Source: Bacillota bacterium
Lineage (GTDB): Bacteria; Bacillota; Clostridia; Saccharofermentanales; Saccharofermentanaceae
NCBI GenBank assembly: GCA_023397475.1
Contig: JAEWUD010000042.1
Coordinates: 1 to 28,420 of the forward strand
Length of the DNA stretch: 28,420 nt
Reading direction: 5' to 3'
Shown: positions 14,852 through 22,682 of the stretch, in pieces
How positions within the stretch are numbered: the stretch's first letter is position 1
How the letters are laid out: each line of letters begins with the position of its first letter
Notes under the pieces: model-generated
The model's input: the letters and a program-made list of their open reading frames with translations, nothing else
Databases searched by the model: none
What the model was told of the DNA's origin: nothing
Made by a program: the position numbers and the translations under genes

Positions 14852-15682
14852 ATGAATATGAGAAGCACCATCAGACCTCAAAGATTCACTGAAGCTCACG
14901 TTCAAGCCCTCATCGACCAAAGAATGCAAAACGAGAAAGAAATTCTGGCCCGTAAGAACGCTCTGAACCTGGCCCCGCCGGGATCATTAAATACTCGCCA
15001 GAGTAAGAATTTGGAGCAACACTACATTCGCGACAACCCTTCGGATACCTGCGGCAAATTTATACCCCGTTCAAACATGGGCCTCATTAAGGCTCTCGCT
15101 CAGAAGGCGTATGACAGGAAGATCATACCTGTATTGCAACGCGAAAATCGCACGGTTGATACATTCATACAAAACTACCATCCCGAACGTAAAGATGACG
15201 TTTTGCGTTCAATGAAGGGAAATCATATCTCTCTTATTTCCCCGATCAGACTGCTTGATGAGGATTTCGTCAAGCAATGGCTCGCCTTTGAATATGAGAG
15301 GAAGGAAATTGGGCCGGATGCGCCACAGTTCATCACAGCCAATGGTGAACTTGTCAGATCGAAAACCGAAATCCTTATCGCCGACGCTCTCCGCAGGCAT
15401 GGTATCCCTTACCGTTATGAGTGCCCAATCATCATCGATGCCCACACAACACTCTACCCTGACTTCACCTGTCTTAATGCTCGAACCAGGCAAGCGATTG
15501 TTTGGGAACACTTTGGACTAATATCAGATCCCGCCTATTCAAATCAGGCTACATTTAAGCTCGAAAAGTATATCCTCGCCGGCTACAATCCTGCATCGAA
15601 TCTTATCATTACCATGGAAACACCCTTGCGCCCCATGAGTACACGTATCATCGAGGAGATGATAAAAGCATATTTTTTGTGA
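14852..15682 (+). CDS. Stand-alone PD-(D/E)XK nuclease-like protein
   Basis: This is a 276-residue protein of unknown role. The N-terminal half (about 1-160) is basic, polar and unrecognised. The C-terminal half has a pattern seen in many small Clostridia proteins with a restriction-endonuclease-like fold: VRSKTEILIADALRRHGIPY, a glutamate-bearing helix; then LYPDFTCLN, the metal-binding aspartate; then IVWEHFGLISDPAY, the E-x-H strand and loop; then a KLEKY helix. These suggest a divalent-metal phosphodiesterase site. GGAGAAG is upstream of ATG 14852, and a second ATG follows two codons later. REP-type composite elements flank it on both sides (14591-14720 and 15751-15845), and TTGTCGA sites lie upstream. 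Membership of the nuclease superfamily is fairly secure; activity and target are unknown. Confidence 0.75.
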   Translation: MNMRSTIRPQRFTEAHVQALIDQRMQNEKEILARKNALNLAPPGSLNTRQSKNLEQHYIRDNPSDTCGKFIPRSNMGLIKALAQKAYDRKIIPVLQRENRTVDTFIQNYHPERKDDVLRSMKGNHISLISPIRLLDEDFVKQWLAFEYERKEIGPDAPQFITANGELVRSKTEILIADALRRHGIPYRYECPIIIDAHTTLYPDFTCLNARTRQAIVWEHFGLISDPAYSNQATFKLEKYILAGYNPASNLIITMETPLRPMSTRIIEEMIKAYFL

Positions 15683-15750
15683 TCTTCAAAACGAAGGATC
15701 GCCGGTGCCGATATCGATGTCTCAGGAACTATCCTGCAACATGGTTTGAA

Positions 15751-15845
15751 GGTGCGCCGGCGACGCCGGCGCTGTTTATAAATCACGCCGCTTCAGCGGC
15801 GCTCCGATGGGCGCTCCGATGGGCGCTCCGATGGGCGCTCCGCTC
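15751..15845 (+). repeat. REP copy 5 with a 12-bp tandem expansion
   Basis: The REP head (15751-15806) has GCGCCGGC-GAC-GCCGGCGC and a changed but still paired second stem, CGCCGCT-TC-AGCGGCG. Its 3' end GGCGCTCCGATG is then repeated every 12 bp (15798, 15810, 15822, partly 15834). No 74-bp unit follows. Confidence 0.88.
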
Positions 15846-15852
15846 GGAACAT

Positions 15853-15888
15853 AGAAAACACCGCGACAACTCGTAAGCTGTCGCGGTG
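15853..15888 (-). terminator. Rho-independent terminator of the metallopeptidase gene
   Basis: On the minus strand CACCGCGACA/TGTCGCGGTG is a perfect 10-bp stem with a 10-nt loop, followed by TTTTCTAT. It is about 100 bp after the metallopeptidase stop (15991). Confidence 0.8.
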
Positions 15889-15990
15889 CTGAGATCAGTA
15901 TCAGACATCGTCGGTATCCTCTCACTTGCAGTGGTCGTGAGCGCACACTTCATCGGGTGGAAGTCGTCAGCACAATCGCGCGCGAGGTTT

Positions 15991-16734
15991 TCACCCTCGC
16001 CGTCTTCTCCCCATCGACATCAGTCGCAGGAGTGTCAGGAGAGAGGCGAGGGCTGCGACGACATAGGTCATCGCCGCCGCGCGGAGGACTTTTCGAGCAC
16101 CGGGGAGTTCGGATTCCGTGAGGATGCCCTCTTCGCGAAGGACCGCGATCGCCCGGCGGCTCGCGTCGAATTCGACCGGCAGAGTGACGAGGTAGAAGAC
16201 GAAGGCGATAAAATATGCGATGATTCCGATGTTGAGAAGAATCGTGCCAAAGGGGGTGTTGGGCATCTGATATAGGAGGAGAACGCCGGCGATCGCGATG
16301 TAGGGGCCGGCTTTGGAGCCGATGCCCGCGACAGGAGCGATGGCGCTGCGGATCTTATTGGGGAAGTAACCTTCCGCGTCCTGCAGGGCGTGTCCGCACT
16401 CATGGGCGGCGACACCGGCGGCGGCGATGGAGGCGCTTGCGTAGACGCCGTCTGATAGGCGGAGAACCTTTTCGCGCGGGGAATAGTGGTCCGTCAGCGT
16501 GCCTGAGGAGCGCTCGACTGCGACTGTGTAGCCGGCGCCGAACTTGCCGGACAGTTGATGCGCGCCGAGGATTCGCTGAGCGATTTCTGCGCCTGTGAGG
16601 CCGCGGCTGTTGGCGACTGCGCCGAATTTCTTGAACGTCGAACGAGTCGCGATGCCCGCGATCAAGGACGCGATGAGAAGAACGACGGCCAGCGGCCAGC
16701 CAAATACAATGATGAAATCCCAGAATGCTTCCAT
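15991..16734 (-). CDS. YugP-like membrane zinc metallopeptidase
   Basis: The 247-residue membrane protein has an N-terminal helix (about 7-29), a cytoplasmic or membrane-associated protease domain with the zinc motif HECGH (His111, Glu112, His115), three further hydrophobic segments, and FDASRRA near residue 208, where the third zinc ligand is expected. It matches the YugP-type 'neutral zinc metallopeptidase' family in length and order. Its physiological role is not established, though it is widespread in Bacillota. GGAGGAAGG precedes ATG 16734 by about 6-12 nt. It is monocistronic with a strong terminator downstream. The C-terminus is strongly basic (GRRRRG). Confidence 0.92.
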   Translation of the reverse strand: MEAFWDFIIVFGWPLAVVLLIASLIAGIATRSTFKKFGAVANSRGLTGAEIAQRILGAHQLSGKFGAGYTVAVERSSGTLTDHYSPREKVLRLSDGVYASASIAAAGVAAHECGHALQDAEGYFPNKIRSAIAPVAGIGSKAGPYIAIAGVLLLYQMPNTPFGTILLNIGIIAYFIAFVFYLVTLPVEFDASRRAIAVLREEGILTESELPGARKVLRAAAMTYVVAALASLLTLLRLMSMGRRRRG

Positions 16735-16762
16735 ATGGGTCCTTCCTCCGAGTGTGAAAACA

Positions 16763-16808
16763 CCGGCCCCGTGAAAGAAGACTGTCGCCCTCTTCCGACC
16801 GGGGCCGG
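16763..16808. other. Inverted repeat upstream of the metallopeptidase gene
   Basis: CCGGCCCCG (16763-16771) and CGGGGCCGG (16800-16808) form a perfect 9-bp stem with a 28-bp loop. It lies in the 190-bp gap between the fusion gene's stop and the metallopeptidase start. It could end transcription from the former or fold in the leader of the latter; there is no T-run on either side. Confidence 0.45.
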
Positions 16809-16924
16809 CGCCAAATTTGATTAGGTCAAACGCGCGTATAATTAGGCGCTTTTCGAGAGTCGACCTCGCTTGATATCCTCAAGCGCCCCGTATTCGCGAA
16901 AAAAGCTCGTCAACTCGCCCGTTC

Positions 16925-18871
16925 TTACGCGTTGCAGATCGCCGCGAAATCCGGAGCCTTCAGCGATGCGCCGCCGACCAGACCGCCGTTAATGTTCGCG
17001 CAAGCGAAGAGTCCGGCCGCCGAAGATGGGCTGACCGATCCGCCGTACTGGATGGTGAGGGCGTCAGCGTCTTCCTTGGTGTAGAGATCGGCCATGACGC
17101 CGCGGATGAAGGCGCAAACTTCCTCAGCCTGCTCGTCCGTCGCGACTTTACCGGTTCCGATCGCCCAGATCGGCTCGTAGGCGATGGTGATCTGACAGAG
17201 CTTCTCGGCGGGAATGCCAGCGAAGGCGCCGACGATCTGGCCTTTGATCCAATCGAAGGTCTCTCCGGCCTCACGCTGCGCAAGAGACTCGCCGCAGCAG
17301 ACGATCGGCTTGAGGCCGACAGCCAGAGCCGCCTTGGTCTTCTTGTTGACGGTCTCATCGGTCTCCGCGAAATACTCGCGGCGCTCGGAATGGCCGAGGA
17401 TAACATAGGTGACGCCGAGCTTGGCAAGCCATACGGGAGAGATCTCGCCCGTGTAAGCGCCCTTCTCGTTGAAGTGGCAGTTCTGCGCGGCAACCTTGAT
17501 GTTGGTGTAGGCCGTCGCTTCGAGAGCTGCCGGGATCGCAAGGAAAGGAACGCCGATGGCGATCTTGCTCGTCGCGTCCTTGACCAGCGGCTTGAGGGCG
17601 TCGATCAGCTTGGTGGCTTCGGCCGGTGTGCCGCAATTCATCTTCCAGTTGCCGGCCGCGAATGTACGGCAGGGAACCTTGTCGAGGAGTCCGTCGATAC
17701 CGGGGAGAACCTTGCCCTCGATGTACTCGAGAGAAGCGCCGCCGCCCGTGGAGATGTGCGTGACCTGGTCGGCGTAACCGAGCTTCTCAACCGCTGCGGC
17801 AGAGTCTCCGCCGCCGATGATCGAGATGGAATCCGAAGCGGCAACCGCCTTGGCGATCGCGCGTGTGCCCTCGGCAAAACGGTCAAACTCGAAAACGCCC
17901 ATCGGGCCGTTCCAGATGACCGTCTTGGCGGAAGCAATCGTCTCGGAGAAGAGCTTGATGGAATCCGGTCCGATATCGAGACCCATCCATCCGTCCGGCA
18001 TCGCGTTGGATTGAACCGTCTGCGCATTCGCGTCAGCGGCAAACTTATCGGCAACGACGTTGTCCGTCGGCAGAAGGAACTTAACGCCCTTGGCCTCGGC
18101 CTTCGCGATCAGATCCTTGGCCAGATCAAGCTTATCGGCCTCGCAAAGCGAAGTTCCGACAGTGTTGCCCATCGCCGCGAAAAATGTGTAGGCCATGCCG
18201 CCGCCGATGATGATGGCGTCAGCCTTTTCGAGCAGGTTCTCAATGACGCCGATCTTGTCGGAGACCTTCGCTCCGCCGAGGATCGCAACGAAAGGACGTG
18301 CCGGCTCGGTCAGCGCCTTGCCCATGAAATCCAGCTCCTTCTGAATGAGGTATCCGGAAGCCGAGGGAAGATAGTTCGCCAGACCCGCCGTCGAAGCGTG
18401 CGCGCGGTGCGCCGTTCCGAAAGCATCGTTGACATAAAGGTCAGCCATCGAGGCCAGATCCGCCGCGAACGCCGGATCATTCTTCGTCTCTTCCTTGTGG
18501 AAGCGGACGTTCTCGAGCATCAGGATCTCGCCTTCCTTGAGAGCGGCGGCCTTTGCCTTCGCGTCCTCGCCGACAACATCGGCAGCCAGTACGACAGGTT
18601 TCCCAAGAAGCTCGGCAAGACGCTCCGCTGCGGGCTTCATTGAGAAAGCCGCCTCCGGACCGTTCTTCGGGCGACCGAGATGAGAGACCAGAATAACCTT
18701 CGCGTTGTTGTTCACAAGATAGGAAATTGTGGGAAGAGCTCCCTTGATCCGCTTGTCATCCGTGATCGCACCGGTCTTCTTGTCGAGCGGGACGTTAAAA
18801 TCCACGCGGACGATGACCCGCTTCCCGGCTACCTTCAGGTCTTCAACATTCTTCTTCAGAACCATTGCCAT
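16925..18871 (-). CDS. pgk-tpiA: Phosphoglycerate kinase-triosephosphate isomerase fusion
   Basis: A single 648-residue frame encodes two glycolytic enzymes. Residues about 1-397 are phosphoglycerate kinase: RVDFNVPLD, SHLGRP, LENVRFHKEE, WNGPMGVFE and GGGDSAAAV. Residues about 398-648 are triosephosphate isomerase: AGNWKMN with the catalytic Lys, ILGHSERR with the catalytic His, AYEPIWAIGTG with the catalytic Glu, then YGGSV and GLVGGASL. The join (LLDK-VPCRTFAAGNW) has almost no linker. A PGK-TIM fusion is known from Thermotoga; here no frameshift is needed. ATG 18871 is chosen because AAGGAG lies 10 nt upstream; a GTG at 18880 is too close to it. The gene is monocistronic with a near-consensus promoter. 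A 7-bp hairpin CGCTTGA/TCAAGCG (16867-16885) follows the stop. Confidence 0.97.
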   Translation of the reverse strand: MAMVLKKNVEDLKVAGKRVIVRVDFNVPLDKKTGAITDDKRIKGALPTISYLVNNNAKVILVSHLGRPKNGPEAAFSMKPAAERLAELLGKPVVLAADVVGEDAKAKAAALKEGEILMLENVRFHKEETKNDPAFAADLASMADLYVNDAFGTAHRAHASTAGLANYLPSASGYLIQKELDFMGKALTEPARPFVAILGGAKVSDKIGVIENLLEKADAIIIGGGMAYTFFAAMGNTVGTSLCEADKLDLAKDLIAKAEAKGVKFLLPTDNVVADKFAADANAQTVQSNAMPDGWMGLDIGPDSIKLFSETIASAKTVIWNGPMGVFEFDRFAEGTRAIAKAVAASDSISIIGGGDSAAAVEKLGYADQVTHISTGGGASLEYIEGKVLPGIDGLLDKVPCRTFAAGNWKMNCGTPAEATKLIDALKPLVKDATSKIAIGVPFLAIPAALEATAYTNIKVAAQNCHFNEKGAYTGEISPVWLAKLGVTYVILGHSERREYFAETDETVNKKTKAALAVGLKPIVCCGESLAQREAGETFDWIKGQIVGAFAGIPAEKLCQITIAYEPIWAIGTGKVATDEQAEEVCAFIRGVMADLYTKEDADALTIQYGGSVSPSSAAGLFACANINGGLVGGASLKAPDFAAICNA

Positions 18872-18966
18872 ACTGTTCACACTCCTTATATTTTATTGCC
18901 CGTGCGGGCAAAGAACGACAATCCTTATGCTCCGCATATCGGACGGCTCAAAAATCAAGCGCCTAT

Positions 18967-18995
18967 ATTATACTCGTATTCATGCGAAGGTTCAA
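18967..18995 (-). promoter_or_regulatory. Sigma-A promoter of the pgk-tpiA fusion
   Basis: On the minus strand TTGAAC (18995-18990), 17 bp, TATAAT (18972-18967) is close to consensus. It predicts a leader of about 90 nt. That leader has a small hairpin TTGCCC-GCAC-GGGCAA (18896-18911) just before the ribosome binding site. Confidence 0.8.
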
Positions 18996-19095
18996 CGAAA
19001 AGTTCGCGCGCGGGGGCATCATGAATTTCGCGAAGGTATAACGAAAAGTCGGGCTACGCCCGTCATGAATCACGCGAAGGTATAACGAAAAGTTC
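18984..19095 (-). repeat. Copies of the -35 region upstream of the pgk-tpiA promoter
   Basis: GCGAAGGTTCAACGAAAAGT (18984) spans the -35 box. GCGAAGGTATAACGAAAAGT recurs at 19030 and 19074, spaced 46 and 44 bp, with CATGAAT before each copy. The upstream copies have no -10 box. They may be activator sites or relics of tandem duplication. Confidence 0.65.
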
Positions 19096-19252
19096 GTATG
19101 CGCGGCGAGTTGTCTGATTTACAAAAAGGATTGCGTTGGAAGCCATCGCGCCGGGCGGGGCGTAGCGGGAAAAACTACAGCGTGGTCGTCATTCACCGCG
19201 CCGGGTCGGCGAAAAGTGAGTCGAAGCAGTCGCGAATCGCACGGGTCGGTGG

Positions 19253-19357
19253 GTAGCGAGATAAGTTGAGTTGCAGGCGGCATGCCGGGTCGGGTCTGTT
19301 GGTAGCGGGATAAGTTGAGTTGCAGGCGGCATGCCGGGTCGGGTCTGTTGGTAGCGA
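19253..19357 (+). repeat. 49-bp tandem repeat
   Basis: GTAGCGAGATAAGTTGAG or GTAGCGGGATAAGTTGAG starts at 19253 and 19302, and a third partial copy at 19351 (period 49). The units contain TTGCAGGCGGCATGCCGGGT. Related CGGGTCGG words lie just upstream, 19190-19250. No gene is visible in 19100-19400. Confidence 0.85.
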
Positions 19358-19399
19358 GAAGTCGGGATATTCTCGCTTTGGGCTAGCCTGAGGGCAATA

Positions 19400-19815
19400 T
19401 ATTTGTCAATGATAACCACCAAAATTCAATGGATCTCTCGATTTTATACTTCCTCAATGACAAATAACGACATTGTTTGTCATTGATAACCACCAAAAAA
19501 CGAGTGGAGTCACGATTTTATACTTCCTCAATGAGAAAAAACATGATTTCTTATCATTGATAACCACCAAAATCGGAGCGTAGTCGGATTTTTATACTTC
19601 CTCAATGACAAATAACGACATTGTTTGTCAATGATAACCACCAAAACCGGAGAGTAGGCTGATTTTTATACTACTTCGGGGTGCCGGGGAGGAGATTTAC
19701 CTATTGCATCGGAGCGCCGCAAATCGCGGCGCGACCATTAATCCGCGCCGGTCGCACCGGCGCACCTTCCTTCGCGCGACTATTAATCCGCGCCGGACTC
19801 GCCGGCGCACCTCAT
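19400..19815 (-). repeat. Composite element, reverse orientation: REP copy 6, array C (four units), plus a half REP head
   Basis: Read on the minus strand, a lone half head (19815-19773) precedes a full REP (19769-19711), then GGTAAATCTCCT, then ACCCCGAAGTAGTATAAAA. Units with GAAGTATAAA follow at exact 74-bp steps (ends 19600, 19526, 19452). Each unit has GGTGGTTATCATTGA or GGTGGTTATCAATGA. Units 1 and 3 share the junction CAAACAATGTCGTTATTTG. Confidence 0.9.
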
Positions 19816-20001
19816 ATAACCATGTCGGTGAGCAAAAAAAGCCGTGCCATTTGGCCGCGCGATTTCATACTGCTTTTATCCTGCTTCCTACCCTGGGCTA
19901 GTAATGCCTATAATCTCGATCTTTTTGTCGATCATATAAGTCTTGAGGTCATCAACTCCTTTTCGACAGGGCGAGTAGAATCCATCTCCACCCTAACCCT
20001 C

Positions 20002-20343
20002 TTACCCCTTCGCGATCCGGTGATCCTCGCCCCACTGGCACAAGTTGTCCAGGATCGGGATGAGCGATTCGCCGCGCTCCGTCAGCCGGTACTCGACCTT
20101 CGGCGGAATCTGCGGATACTCCTTGCGGCTCACCAACTGGTCCGCCTCGAGCTCCTTGAGCGTCGAACTCAGGGTCTTGAACGAGATCTCCTCGATGTAT
20201 TTCTTGAACTCATTAAATCGCACGACACGAAACTGCATCAGCGTGTACAAGATCGACATCTTGTACTTCCCGTTGATCAGCGACAGCGTGTAGCTGAACC
20301 CCGTCGTCTCCAGGCTCTCCTTGGCAATGCTGCGTTGTTCCAT
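20002..20343 (-). CDS. HxlR-family winged-helix transcriptional regulator
   Basis: The 113-residue DNA-binding protein has the HxlR pattern: INGKYKMSILYTLM (first helix pair), FNEFKKYIEEISFKTLSSTLKELEADQLVSRKEY (recognition helix and wing entry) and VEYRLTERGESLIPILDNLCQWG (wing and dimer helix). HxlR regulators often respond to quinones, diamide or aldehydes and control neighbouring reductases. No cysteine is present, so a YodB-like thiol switch is unlikely here. AAGGAG sits 8 nt before ATG 20343. It is divergent from a flavodoxin-like reductase, with a large dyad in the shared region, so autoregulation plus control of the reductase is likely. Confidence 0.92.
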   Translation of the reverse strand: MEQRSIAKESLETTGFSYTLSLINGKYKMSILYTLMQFRVVRFNEFKKYIEEISFKTLSSTLKELEADQLVSRKEYPQIPPKVEYRLTERGESLIPILDNLCQWGEDHRIAKG

Positions 20344-20379
20344 GCCACACTCTCCTTAAAGATAGTATATTACCCGATG

Positions 20380-20410
20380 ACAAGTACCGCACATTATTGT
20401 GCGTACTTGT
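20380..20410. promoter_or_regulatory. Near-perfect dyad operator between hxlR-type gene and reductase
   Basis: ACAAGTACCGCACA, TTAT, TGTGCGTACTTGT: the arms match over 13 bp with one extra C on the left. It lies 36 bp upstream of the regulator ATG and next to the -35 region of the plus-strand promoter. Confidence 0.75.
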
Positions 20411-20412
20411 TC

Positions 20413-20440
20413 TTCGTCACATTCTTAATAGAATTATAGT
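20413..20440 (+). promoter_or_regulatory. Candidate promoter for the flavodoxin-like reductase
   Basis: TTCGTC (20413-20418), 16 bp, TATAGT (20435-20440). The -35 box is weak, as expected for a regulated promoter, and abuts the dyad operator. The leader to the start codon would be about 190 nt and contains TTTTCGCGAAAA (20538-20549). Confidence 0.4.
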
Positions 20441-20635
20441 ATCACCACCGCGAAAAGTATATGCCCGCATCGCCAGCCCCCTGTTTGCCCTCCCGATCTT
20501 GAATCACCTACTTCTCGCGAAAAAACCCGCGACCCGCTTTTCGCGAAAACGGCCCTCTACCGAAAAATCTTCCCTGTACAAGAAAATTCTCGCCTCTCAA
20601 TTGCCACCATTATTCCACCTCAAAGGAGAACCCCT

Positions 20636-21184
20636 ATGGCACAGAAAATCCTCATCCTCAACGGAAGCCCTAGAAAAATGGGCAACACCGCAAAGCTCGT
20701 CGAGGCTTTCACGCGCGGAGCCGAGAGCGCCGGGCACGCTGTCACATCGTTTAACGTCGACACGATGGACATCCATCCCTGCAAGGGCTGCCTGCGCGGC
20801 GGCAAAGATCCGGCAAGTCCCTGTTCCCAGAAGGACGCGATGGAGGAGATTTACCCGGTGTACGCGCAAGCCGACGTCGTCGTGCTCGCCTCCCCGCTCT
20901 ACTACGACAGCGTCACCGCACAGCTCAAGGCGGCCTTTGACCGGCTTTTCGCGGTGGCCGAGGGCAATCCGGGCTACCAGTCGCCGGCCAAAAAGGTCGC
21001 GCTGCTGATGGTCGCGGGCGACAATGACTTCAGCCTCGTCACGCACTGGTATGACCACCTGATGGACCACCTCGCGTGGGAGAAAATCGGCCGGGTCCTC
21101 TGCGGAAACGCCCTCGTTCTCGGAGATATCGGCGGCCGGCCTGAGCTTTTGGACGCCGAGAATTTGGGCCGATCCATCGGGTAG
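20636..21184 (+). CDS. Flavodoxin-family NADPH-dependent FMN reductase (iron-sulfur flavoprotein-like)
   Basis: The protein is 182 residues. The FMN phosphate loop ILNGSPRKMGNTAKLVEAF, a cysteine motif CKGCLRGGKDPASPC and VVLASPLYYDSVTAQLKAAFDR mark the flavodoxin-like NAD(P)H reductase group close to iron-sulfur flavoproteins and multimeric flavodoxin WrbA relatives. The C-x2-C plus third Cys could bind a metal cluster or act as redox thiols; a fourth cluster cysteine is not obvious. AAAGGAG lies 7 nt before ATG 20636. The divergent HxlR gene and operator suggest induction by electrophiles or quinones. A terminator follows at 21335. Confidence 0.9.
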   Translation: MAQKILILNGSPRKMGNTAKLVEAFTRGAESAGHAVTSFNVDTMDIHPCKGCLRGGKDPASPCSQKDAMEEIYPVYAQADVVVLASPLYYDSVTAQLKAAFDRLFAVAEGNPGYQSPAKKVALLMVAGDNDFSLVTHWYDHLMDHLAWEKIGRVLCGNALVLGDIGGRPELLDAENLGRSIG

Positions 21185-21334
21185 GCTACGTCGCGGACAG
21201 GATCTTCACCAATCCCCGTCGACGCCAGTTCGGCCTTCCCCATAGCGCATCGATGTGAGCAGGCATCCCATCTCCCCGTCGACGCGATAAGATCGGAGCC
21301 CCGACTATCTGGCTTCGACGCGAAAAAATCGGAG

Positions 21335-21364
21335 CCCCGCGGCTTGCCAGCCTCGCGGGGTTTT
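21335..21364 (+). terminator. Rho-independent terminator after the reductase gene
   Basis: CCCCGCG (21335-21341), 12-nt loop, CGCGGGG (21354-21360), then TTTT. AAAAAATCGGAG on the other flank could make it bidirectional, serving the converging ATPase gene whose stop is 20 bp away. Confidence 0.85.
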
Positions 21365-21383
21365 CGATTGTGCGGGTTATATT

Positions 21384-22682
21384 TTAGGCCAGTAGCCATT
21401 CCAGCGCGTTAACGATTTGTATTCCCTCATTATCCGGAAAGATTGGGCTATCCATCGTGATAACCATCTTCTTATAGTTATCCTTTATCATCAGCAGCGG
21501 AGTAAGTTCGCGTTCTCTTGTCTGCTTCTCCAGCATGGTTTCCGTTACCTGTATGTACATTTTTTCATCTGTTTTGGTTGCGATAAAATCAATCTCCAAA
21601 TTATTGATCTTCCCAACCGCAACTTGATATCCGCGTCGCAAGAGCTCGAAGAAAACAATATTCTCAAGCACATGACCGCTATCTCCTCCGCGGAACCCAA
21701 GAAGATAATTGCGAATTCCAATATCTACAATATAGTGTTTGCCCAGAGTGCGAAGGTAATCTCGTCCCTTTATATCAAATCGCTTGATCTCATAAAAGAT
21801 ATAAGCCTCAACAAGCGCATCCATATAAGCCTGCACCGTCGGCACACCTGGTTTGCTAGTAAGAAGATTCTCATAAATCAACGTCTTGCTGATTGAATTG
21901 GCAGAACTATTGTTTCCGATATTGTCAGCGAGGAACATCGTCAACTTCCGAAGAAGCGATGCATCAGTGACCGCACGTGATCCTTCGCGCCGAACGCGCT
22001 CGAGGATGTCTCTGACAACAACGGCAGAATAGATGCCGTCAAGTACAGCCGTCACTTTCTCCTGATCAGGATAAGAGTCCATTATTGGAGGCATTCCACC
22101 GAAGCGTACATAACTGTCAAACACATCCCTTGTCTGAACTACCTCATTCTCGGTATCGAGAAGTTGTTTCCTGATCTTTCCGTCAGGAAGACGCTTCTCC
22201 TTAATCCGAAATTCCGAGAAATCGATAAATTCCGAGAAAGAGAGAGGATACAGTTTGATCTCAACGTAACGTCCTGCCAGATAGGTCGAGAGTTCTGATG
22301 AAAGTAAATATGCATTAGAACCGGTGATATATATATCGCAGTTTAAATCGACGCGAAAGGAATTAATTGCACGTTGCCAGTTCCTGACAAATTGTATCTC
22401 ATCAAAAAACAGGTACATCTTCTTTCCTGCAACGACTCGTTCGATAACATATTCATAGAGTTTTCTGTCATCCATTCCGGCGAAATTCATCGATTCGAAA
22501 TTTATTTCGAGAACGCATTCGGCAGCAATCCCCATATTCTTAATACGCGCTGACATCAACTTCATGAGGCTTGACTTCCCACAGCGACGGATTCCCGTGA
22601 TTACCTTAATCAGATCCGTGTCTTGGAAAGCAATCAACTTGTCCAGATACAACTTGCGATCCTTCAAACTTTTCTCGCTCAT
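21384..22682 (-). CDS. AAA ATPase with DUF4143 (AAA_14 family)
   Basis: The 432-residue protein belongs to the large ATP-binding AAA_14/DUF4143 family. Walker A is GIRRCGKSSL (about residues 30-39), Walker B YLFFDEIQFV, sensor ITGSNAYLLSSEL, followed by AGRYVEIKLYPLSFSEF. The C-terminal DUF4143 domain, a nuclease-like fold, has IVDIGIRNYLLG, ENIVFFELLRRGYQVAVG and EIDFIATK. Its function is not established; such genes are often variable accessory genes in gut anaerobes. ATG 22682 follows AAGG and GAGGG. The sequence is somewhat more A+T-rich than its neighbours, which fits accessory status. It converges with the reductase gene. Confidence 0.92.
   Translation of the reverse strand: MSEKSLKDRKLYLDKLIAFQDTDLIKVITGIRRCGKSSLMKLMSARIKNMGIAAECVLEINFESMNFAGMDDRKLYEYVIERVVAGKKMYLFFDEIQFVRNWQRAINSFRVDLNCDIYITGSNAYLLSSELSTYLAGRYVEIKLYPLSFSEFIDFSEFRIKEKRLPDGKIRKQLLDTENEVVQTRDVFDSYVRFGGMPPIMDSYPDQEKVTAVLDGIYSAVVVRDILERVRREGSRAVTDASLLRKLTMFLADNIGNNSSANSISKTLIYENLLTSKPGVPTVQAYMDALVEAYIFYEIKRFDIKGRDYLRTLGKHYIVDIGIRNYLLGFRGGDSGHVLENIVFFELLRRGYQVAVGKINNLEIDFIATKTDEKMYIQVTETMLEKQTRERELTPLLMIKDNYKKMVITMDSPIFPDNEGIQIVNALEWLLA

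Noticed and set aside
17390..18643. Plus-strand open frame of 417 codons
   Set aside because: It is the shadow of the PGK-TIM fusion on the other strand, caused by GC-rich codon use.
18881..18960. Riboswitch in the pgk-tpiA leader
   Set aside because: The leader is short, with only a 6-bp hairpin, and no known riboswitch core was recognised.
19681..20439. Plus-strand open frame of 252 codons
   Set aside because: It runs antisense through the HxlR gene and a REP copy, and has no start signal or family pattern.
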